Origin: DASPKM01 sp035628135 | GTDB taxonomy: Bacteria; Bacteroidota; Bacteroidia; Chitinophagales; Chitinophagaceae | Length of the DNA stretch: 64,000 nt | NCBI GenBank assembly: GCA_035628135.1 | Contig: DASPKM010000011.1 | Span: 186,001-250,000 of the forward strand | Reading direction: 5' to 3' | Shown: in pieces, positions 58,970-64,000 of the stretch | How the letters are laid out: each line of letters begins with the position of its first letter | Position numbering within the stretch: the first letter of the stretch is position 1 | Notes under the pieces: model-generated | The model's input: only the letters and a program-made list of their open reading frames with translations | What the model was told of the DNA's origin: nothing | The model's database searches: none | Program-made: the position numbers and the translations under genes

Positions 58970-58977
58970 CAAAATTA
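58970..58977 (-). promoter_or_regulatory. -7 box (TAATTTTG) of engB
   Basis: Perfect TAnnTTTG on the minus strand, 7 nt before the ATG; a TTG lies 22 bp upstream (59000-59002). Confidence 0.5.
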
Positions 58978-59032
58978 ACCGGCATAGCCGACAAACTGTC
59001 AATTCTGCTCAAAATCGTAGGGTATTGCCTGG

Positions 59033-59072
59033 GCGAATCTAAGACGAATCTAAGGCGAATCTAAGACGAACG
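59033..59072. repeat. 11-bp tandem repeat, three and a half copies, between engB and ubiE
   Basis: GCGAATCTAAG, ACGAATCTAAG, GCGAATCTAAG, then ACGAACG. Units differ only in the first base. Located in the 186-bp divergent gap. Confidence 0.8.
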
Positions 59073-59148
59073 TACATTTTGGCAGTATACCATTCGTGGG
59101 CGGCCCTGTTCCATAAATTGGACGGGAACTCCTTACCTTCGCAGTCCC

Positions 59149-59904
59149 ATGGCCGACAGCTTACCGCACGATCATATTGTTCCGTACAATCAATCCGGCG
59201 AGAGCAAGAAAAAGCAGGTGGCGGAAATGTTCGATAAGATCGCCTTCCGCTACGATTTCCTGAACCGGTTCCTAAGCGGCGGTATCGACATTTATTGGCG
59301 CAAACGGGCAGTAGCTGAGCTAAAGGCGGTGAAACCCGGGTCGGTGCTGGACGTGGCAACAGGCACCGGCGACGTGGCATTGTTGTTGCTCAAATACCTC
59401 GATCCCGAAAAGATCATAGGTATCGATATATCCGAGGGAATGCTGGAGCATGCGAGACAAAAGGTTGAAAAACAAAAGTTAAAGCATAAAATCGAGCTTC
59501 AAGCCGGGGATAGCGAAGCAATAAAATTTCCAAATAATACGTTTGATGCGGTAACCGTTGCCTTCGGCGTCCGGAACTTCGAACACCTGCAGCAAGGGCT
59601 GTCGGAAATGTTACGGGTGCTGAAACCAGGCGGCAAACTGGTGGTACTGGAATTTTCCAAACCCCGGAAAAAGTTATTCAAAAGCCTGTATAACCTGTAT
59701 ATGAACATTGTTGCGCCGCAGGCAGGCAAATGGCTCACAAAGAACAAAAACGCTTACCAATATCTTACGAAATCCGTTAAAGCATTCCCTGATGGACATG
59801 AATTTCTACACATTCTGAAACAAACAGGTTACACCGATACCTATTTAAAAACGTTGAGTTTAGGAATATGTACCATTTACTGTGGAAGAAAAGGAATTTC
59901 GTAA
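59149..59904 (+). CDS. ubiE: Demethylmenaquinone methyltransferase (UbiE/MenG)
   Basis: 251 residues. Last step of menaquinone synthesis: C-methylation of demethylmenaquinol. SAM motif VLDVATGTGDVALLLL near 60-75, the family signature segments FDKIAFRYDFLNRFLSGGID, AFGVRNFEHLQQGL and EMLRVLKPGGKLVVLEFS are all visible. Bacteroidetes respire with menaquinone, so MenG function is expected. A near -7 box (TACCTTCG, one mismatch) ends 7 nt before the ATG. Its 3' end overlaps the PorT gene by 37 bp. Confidence 0.95.
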   Translation: MADSLPHDHIVPYNQSGESKKKQVAEMFDKIAFRYDFLNRFLSGGIDIYWRKRAVAELKAVKPGSVLDVATGTGDVALLLLKYLDPEKIIGIDISEGMLEHARQKVEKQKLKHKIELQAGDSEAIKFPNNTFDAVTVAFGVRNFEHLQQGLSEMLRVLKPGGKLVVLEFSKPRKKLFKSLYNLYMNIVAPQAGKWLTKNKNAYQYLTKSVKAFPDGHEFLHILKQTGYTDTYLKTLSLGICTIYCGRKGIS

Positions 59905-60611
59905 AGGGATGGGTAGTAGTTTTTTACTTCCTCTGTTCGTTCATTCCGGCAACAGCTCAATTCAGGGGAGAACTCAATCTTCCCGACCACGACGATAAAC
60001 GATACCATATCGGCATCATCGTTATGGGCGCAACCAGCCGTTTCCAGGTTAGCCAGCACCCCCGCTTTCTGCAAGACGACAGCGTACTGGTGAGCAGCCC
60101 TGAAAATGCTGCCGGCGTAGGTATTGGCGGTATACATACGTTTCGCCTTAGCAACCGCTTTTCGGCAAGGATAGTATTTCCCCAATTGTTGTTCGTAAAT
60201 AAATCCATCCGCTATCATCTTAGTTATCCAGGCGGCGGCGAATCGGAGGAAATGACCAAGAACATTGAATCCATTTTGCTCGGCGTGCCTATTCAATTAA
60301 AATTCCGTTCGGACCGTATCGGTAATTTCCGCGTGTACATGATGGGAGGGGTTAAGTTCGAATACGACCTTGCTTCAAAAGCAGCGGCCAGGAATGCGGA
60401 AGGGCTTATTAAATTAAGATCAACGGATTTTGGTGTAGAAGCCGGCATCGGCTTCAATTTTTATATGCCATTCTTTATCCTTTCGCCCGAATTGAAAATA
60501 AGCAATGGGCTTTCCAATTCGCACAGCCGCGATCCAAACCTTAAGTTCTCCAGCGCCATCGACAAGCTCAACTCACGCATGATCGTGTTCTCCCTCATCT
60601 TTGAAGGTTGA
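59868..60611 (+). CDS. porT: PorT-like outer-membrane protein, type IX secretion
   Basis: 247 residues. Signal peptide after a short basic start (KGWVVVFYFLCSFIPATAQ), then a beta-barrel with PorT features: HIGIIVMGATSRF, GGIHTFRLSNRFSARIVFPQLLF, LLGVPIQLKFRSDRIGNFRVYMMGGVKFEYD in pieces, and a C-terminal aromatic strand. PorT is required for the type IX system. In Bacteroidetes it commonly follows ubiE, as here, with an overlap of 37 bp. The first ATG at 59868 is used; the initiation region is thus inside ubiE. Confidence 0.83.
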   Translation: MYHLLWKKRNFVKGWVVVFYFLCSFIPATAQFRGELNLPDHDDKRYHIGIIVMGATSRFQVSQHPRFLQDDSVLVSSPENAAGVGIGGIHTFRLSNRFSARIVFPQLLFVNKSIRYHLSYPGGGESEEMTKNIESILLGVPIQLKFRSDRIGNFRVYMMGGVKFEYDLASKAAARNAEGLIKLRSTDFGVEAGIGFNFYMPFFILSPELKISNGLSNSHSRDPNLKFSSAIDKLNSRMIVFSLIFEG

Positions 60612-60653
60612 CGGTCTGATATTGACCAGGATCAAATTAACCGAATTACTTAT

Positions 60654-60683
60654 TGCAGGAGCAAAAACTGCATTCTAGCTTTG
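60654..60683 (+). promoter_or_regulatory. Promoter of the T9SS cargo gene, long leader
   Basis: TTG (60654-60656), 19 bp, TAGCTTTG (60676-60683): ideal spacing and -7 box. It leaves an untranslated leader of about 150 nt before the GTG at 60841, which shows no obvious structure. Confidence 0.6.
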
Positions 60684-60840
60684 TGGCACTTATCCAGCCA
60701 ATCACTCCGCTGATAACCTAACCACATCCATTTTCATCCTGTAGAATTATTTCCAAACCTTTTTCTGCTTTCTATTATCCAATCCCGCCCGAGAGCCATC
60801 TCTTAGTGCTTTTTATTATTAACCTCAAAAAATTGAGACC

Positions 60841-62334
60841 GTGAAAAGATTTTTACTTTTTTGCGCGGCAATGTCATGCGCATTGCTCGGCTTCGCACAA
60901 CTGCAGGAAGATTTCGATCCCGCTCCTACCGGATGGCTCCTTTCGCAAGGTGCAAATTTTCAAACCGTAGAAACAAACGGCGCGGTAGTTACACCGGGCG
61001 TTGGCGGCAACAACCCCGCACGCATCGGCACGCCGGCGGTAAACAAAACTTCCAACACCTTCGAAGTGTGCTTCAGCATATTCGCGTACTCGTCTAACCT
61101 CAACGGGCAGCAGCCATTTCCCTGCAATACGTACGTTGACATCCTGTTCGTAAAATCGACGGTAACCAGCGCCAACGATGCCGAGCTGCCTGGCAATATA
61201 CTGACGCGTGTAGACAACTACCTGTTGCCTGCCGCCGGCGGTAATACCTGTTTTAATTTCACATTTCCTTCGAATGTAACAGATCCCGCTTTCAAAGTTT
61301 TTCTTTCGTTTCACGCGGATTGCAACCAGGGCGGCATCAAATATGTCGTAGACAATATCAATATCAGTGGAGTTAACCTTATTTGCGGCGGCGTTAACTG
61401 TCCTCCCGGTGCATCACACGATGTATTCAACCGGCCGGCAGGCGAAGCAAGCTTCAATGCGGTGTTGTACGGCGCTCCCATCGATGCCAGTTATCCCGCT
61501 CCACCCCCGGGCTATGCGGTGGACCCTGCCGGAACCGATGGCGACCAGAATGATGATTACAATCATCTCCGGTGGACACTCGTGACCAGCCCCGCCGGTG
61601 GCACTGTAACCATCAATGCCAATGGCACCGCCACCATCAGCAGGAATTCCAGCCACGTTACTCAACTTACATTTACCTATATGCTGTGCGACGATGGGCC
61701 CGACAATGATTTTCTGACCACCGGTGATAACCTGTGCAGCAACATCGCCACCATAACGGTAAACTGGCCCGTAGGCAACATCATGCCGGTGACCCTTACA
61801 TCTTTCACGGCGTCGGGCAGCCGCAACCTGGCAAGCCTGAAATGGGAAACCGCCACAGAATCGAACAACAAAGGCTTTGAGGTATTAAAGAGCGATAACA
61901 ATGGAACTTTCCAGCGTATAGGATTTGTATTATCCAAAGCAACAGGCGGCAACAGCAGTGGCAAACTGACCTATGAATTCTTCGATGCTTCATTGGGCAA
62001 AGGCGTTACGCTTTACCGCCTTAACCAAATTGACCTCGATGGCCGTTCGAAGCTTAGCGAGATCAGGTCGGTAAAGGGAGAAGAAATCCAGAACAGCCTT
62101 ACCATCTTTCCAACACCCAGCACTACCGGCGATGTGTCGATTTCCATAACAGGGCTGCAGCTATTCGATCTGTACGTAGTGGATATGAATGGTAAAGTGA
62201 TAAGGGAGTTCAAGCGTTCGTCCACGGATTATTTCAAGATCACCAACCTGCAAAGCGGTATGTACATTGTGAAGATCGTTGACCTGAAAACCGGTGATCA
62301 ATCAAGCGAAAAATTGCTGGTGAACAGGAGATGA
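60841..62334 (+). CDS. Secreted protein with T9SS type A sorting domain
   Basis: 497 residues starting at GTG. Signal peptide KRFLLFCAAMSCALLGFAQ. The N-terminal part (to about 180) is a beta-rich domain of unknown family with paired cysteines (NTYVDILF, NTCFNF, HADC), the middle has a Pro/Gly/Asp-rich cadherin-like segment (near 190-310) and the end is a typical type A sorting domain: LTIFPTPSTTGDVSISI, LFDLYVVDMNGKVIREF, LQSGMYIVKIVD, ending in KLLVNRR. Exported by the type IX system whose PorT gene is just upstream. No catalytic motif recognised; adhesion is one possibility. Confidence 0.8.
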   Translation: MKRFLLFCAAMSCALLGFAQLQEDFDPAPTGWLLSQGANFQTVETNGAVVTPGVGGNNPARIGTPAVNKTSNTFEVCFSIFAYSSNLNGQQPFPCNTYVDILFVKSTVTSANDAELPGNILTRVDNYLLPAAGGNTCFNFTFPSNVTDPAFKVFLSFHADCNQGGIKYVVDNINISGVNLICGGVNCPPGASHDVFNRPAGEASFNAVLYGAPIDASYPAPPPGYAVDPAGTDGDQNDDYNHLRWTLVTSPAGGTVTINANGTATISRNSSHVTQLTFTYMLCDDGPDNDFLTTGDNLCSNIATITVNWPVGNIMPVTLTSFTASGSRNLASLKWETATESNNKGFEVLKSDNNGTFQRIGFVLSKATGGNSSGKLTYEFFDASLGKGVTLYRLNQIDLDGRSKLSEIRSVKGEEIQNSLTIFPTPSTTGDVSISITGLQLFDLYVVDMNGKVIREFKRSSTDYFKITNLQSGMYIVKIVDLKTGDQSSEKLLVNRR

Positions 62335-64000
62335 TCAATAGTCATATTCTCTCCTGAACATATTCAACCTCACTCCTACCGTAAGCATCAGTGCATTGTC
62401 TGCGCTGATGCTTTCCTGCTTCCAGTGCCGGAACATCAGCGAAGCATCGAGAAAAAGATTTTCTTTCCATTCGTATGAAACGAGGCCTGAAATGTTGAGC
62501 CCTTTTGCTTCCAGTCCGCCGGCGAGCTTGTAACCATAATCGCCAACGCGTGTGGTATTAACTTTAAAAATATTACCACCGAAATTGCTGTTGGTTGAAT
62601 CCAGGCCCTGCTTCCAAAACAATACCCTGCCCTGGATGGTCCATTTAGGCGCAGGTTGATAAGTTACCAACCCTACCGTTTCGAAAAAATTAGCGCCGAG
62701 CGGGTGCGCCAGCGGCTGGTTGTAATGCGTATAGTTGGCAACCGAATCGTAATGGGAATAGGTAAAGGGCCGCACGATATTTACCTCGGCCTGCAGGTCG
62801 AGGTTCTTCAACTCAAATGCGTCGATGTACTTGCCGCCGAATTGTATGCCGAACTTATTTCCCCACCACCCGTTGCGCGATTTTATTTCCTTTAGTAAGA
62901 ATTCATCGAGTATCAACTGTCCATATAGTTGTCCCTGGTGACCTGCATTGGCCTTAAAATCAAACCCGATAATGGCATTGTCCGCGCTGCCGGCTTGTTG
63001 CTCGGATGCGCGCAGGAATATCACCGGGTTCAGGTAAGCCAGCTCGAACCTGTTCTTCCGGCCGAATATCACTGCCTCGAATAAACCGATGTTCAGCCAG
63101 CGCGTGGCGTTTATGCTAAGGTGATGGATGACCGCATATTTTTTATCGAGTATCTTATTACCGGTATTGATCTGGATGGTTTGCGGCACCAGTTCCATGA
63201 ACAGGTTGTGGTATTGTATCTTCCAGATCCTGGTATTGATCTTAAGGAAAAGATAGCTGTTGCCGAAATTGCTCAGCAACAGGCTCCGGTAGCCGTTGCC
63301 GATAAAATTTTTATCATACCCGAACTGGAACCTGAAATATTTTGCCGCGTTGAAATGAATGCTTCCCCTCGCATCGATATAATCGAAGGCCGTTCTTTTA
63401 AATGGTTTGTAAAATCCCACGCCGGGCACGGCATTGTAGGCGTTCACCCATTGCTGAAAAAATTCAGGGCCCCGTTCCTGGTTATCGGTGATATAAGTAT
63501 CGAAGCCCAGCCGTTTTGCTATGAGGCCGCGCACGGTTACGCCTTTTGCATTGAGGAACACACGTTCCCCATTACCCGTCTCGATGGATTGTTGTTGCTG
63601 TATCACGGGATTAACGGCCAGGAAAAAATCTTTCTCGTTCACCGAAAAAAAATCCGCCTGGGTTTTATAAAATGTGTTCCACAGCGGCTTCCTGCTTTTA
63701 AAGCCCGATTGATCGCCGGTAAACCATTCGCTGTTATTCATCAGCATGCTGCGCAGGTTGTGTTGGTCAACGCTCGAAAGACGGTGGTAAAAATCGTATG
63801 GATAAAACCCGTGCAAGGAATCGGCCATGGTAGCCACGGTTGCGGCCGTTTGCCTGCTGATGGGTTTAAAGGTGGCAATATTCAATTCGCTGTTATCCTG
63901 CATCAATATCTCTAACCTATTCAACAGGATGCGGTGTTTCGACTCCTGCGGAAGCAAAGTGGATTGAGAAAAGCACAGGGAGGGTACGAACAGCCAGCAC
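62335..64000 (-). CDS. Wzi/RemB-like outer-membrane beta-barrel protein (5' cut by window edge)
   Basis: About 554 residues are visible, running off the right edge. The frame continues upstream of the apparent TTG at 63957 into a hydrophobic, Ser- and Cys-containing stretch (LFVPSLCFSQSTLLPQ) that is the end of a signal peptide. The mature part has alternating beta-strands (FRFQFGYDKNFIGNGYRSLLLSNF, RFELAYLNPVIFLR) and a C-terminal aromatic strand, as in Wzi-family capsule-assembly and RemB gliding-associated proteins. Exact role cannot be read from it. Confidence 0.75.
   Translation of the reverse strand, partial: CWLFVPSLCFSQSTLLPQESKHRILLNRLEILMQDNSELNIATFKPISRQTAATVATMADSLHGFYPYDFYHRLSSVDQHNLRSMLMNNSEWFTGDQSGFKSRKPLWNTFYKTQADFFSVNEKDFFLAVNPVIQQQQSIETGNGERVFLNAKGVTVRGLIAKRLGFDTYITDNQERGPEFFQQWVNAYNAVPGVGFYKPFKRTAFDYIDARGSIHFNAAKYFRFQFGYDKNFIGNGYRSLLLSNFGNSYLFLKINTRIWKIQYHNLFMELVPQTIQINTGNKILDKKYAVIHHLSINATRWLNIGLFEAVIFGRKNRFELAYLNPVIFLRASEQQAGSADNAIIGFDFKANAGHQGQLYGQLILDEFLLKEIKSRNGWWGNKFGIQFGGKYIDAFELKNLDLQAEVNIVRPFTYSHYDSVANYTHYNQPLAHPLGANFFETVGLVTYQPAPKWTIQGRVLFWKQGLDSTNSNFGGNIFKVNTTRVGDYGYKLAGGLEAKGLNISGLVSYEWKENLFLDASLMFRHWKQESISADNALMLTVGVRLNMFRREYDY

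Noticed and set aside
63121..63915. 264-codon plus frame opposite the Wzi-like gene
   Set aside because: Lies wholly over beta-barrel coding sequence; no promoter box at its start.
1..64000. tRNA, rRNA, insertion sequences and prophage genes
   Set aside because: I looked for cloverleaf ends, transposase or integrase motifs and terminal repeats and saw none I could support.

Overview
The window looks like a chromosomal segment of a Bacteroidota member, most likely family Chitinophagaceae. This rests on Bacteroidetes -7 boxes (TAnnTTTG) upstream of many genes, two proteins with type IX secretion tails, a PorT-like protein next to ubiE, an atpD-atpC pair detached from the other ATP synthase genes, MetG fused to a C-terminal tRNA-binding domain, and families such as DUF5723, DUF3052 and Wzi/RemB. 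Codon use looks uniform to the eye. I see no transposase, integrase, tRNA, rRNA or CRISPR array. Genes at both window edges are cut.

Layout. 1-4.4 kb: end of a Kup potassium transporter, a stretch of degenerate 10-bp tandem repeats, two tandem alpha/beta hydrolases, then a minus-strand pair (LD-carypeptidase-type LdcA and FkbM methyltransferase). 4.4-13 kb: metG, an unknown secreted/membrane pair, the beta-oxidation fusion FadN, an ABC-2 exporter and a TIGR01777 epimerase. 13-29.7 kb, all minus strand: a full division and cell-wall (dcw) cluster in the order mraZ-rsmH-ftsL-ftsI-murE-mraY-murD-ftsW-murG-murC-ftsQ-ftsA-ftsZ, closed by a strong terminator. murF is not in it. Several gaps in this operon are filled with short-period repeats that supply stop or start codons.

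29.7-42.5 kb: a divergent junction holding a 10-bp-phased MraZ-box-like array and several DnaA-box-like 9-mers, then DUF3052, queA, an orphan histidine kinase, YqgE, atpDC, an L,D-transpeptidase lipoprotein, a GNAT-like protein, dnaX with an A9 run just after the clamp-loader core, pyruvate dehydrogenase E2, and a 55-residue membrane lipoprotein. 42.5-52 kb: a metallophosphoesterase/beta-propeller fusion, an NfeD-flotillin pair, and a tightly coupled five-gene operon: UbiA prenyltransferase, type III polyketide synthase, methyltransferase, FAD oxidoreductase and outer-membrane protein. 52-64 kb: a TonB-domain protein, a GbsR/MarR regulator, membrane and epimerase genes, a CoA-binding protein, two T9SS cargo proteins (one a metalloprotease), YkuK-like RNase H fold protein, EngB, UbiE, PorT and a Wzi/RemB-like outer-membrane protein.

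The most interesting items are the type III PKS-UbiA-methyltransferase-flavoprotein operon, whose start codon directly abuts a terminator hairpin; the dnaX slippage candidate, where both alternative frames stop at once; the regulatory junction upstream of mraZ; the intergenic repeat families; and palindromic in-frame insertions in FtsZ and EngB.
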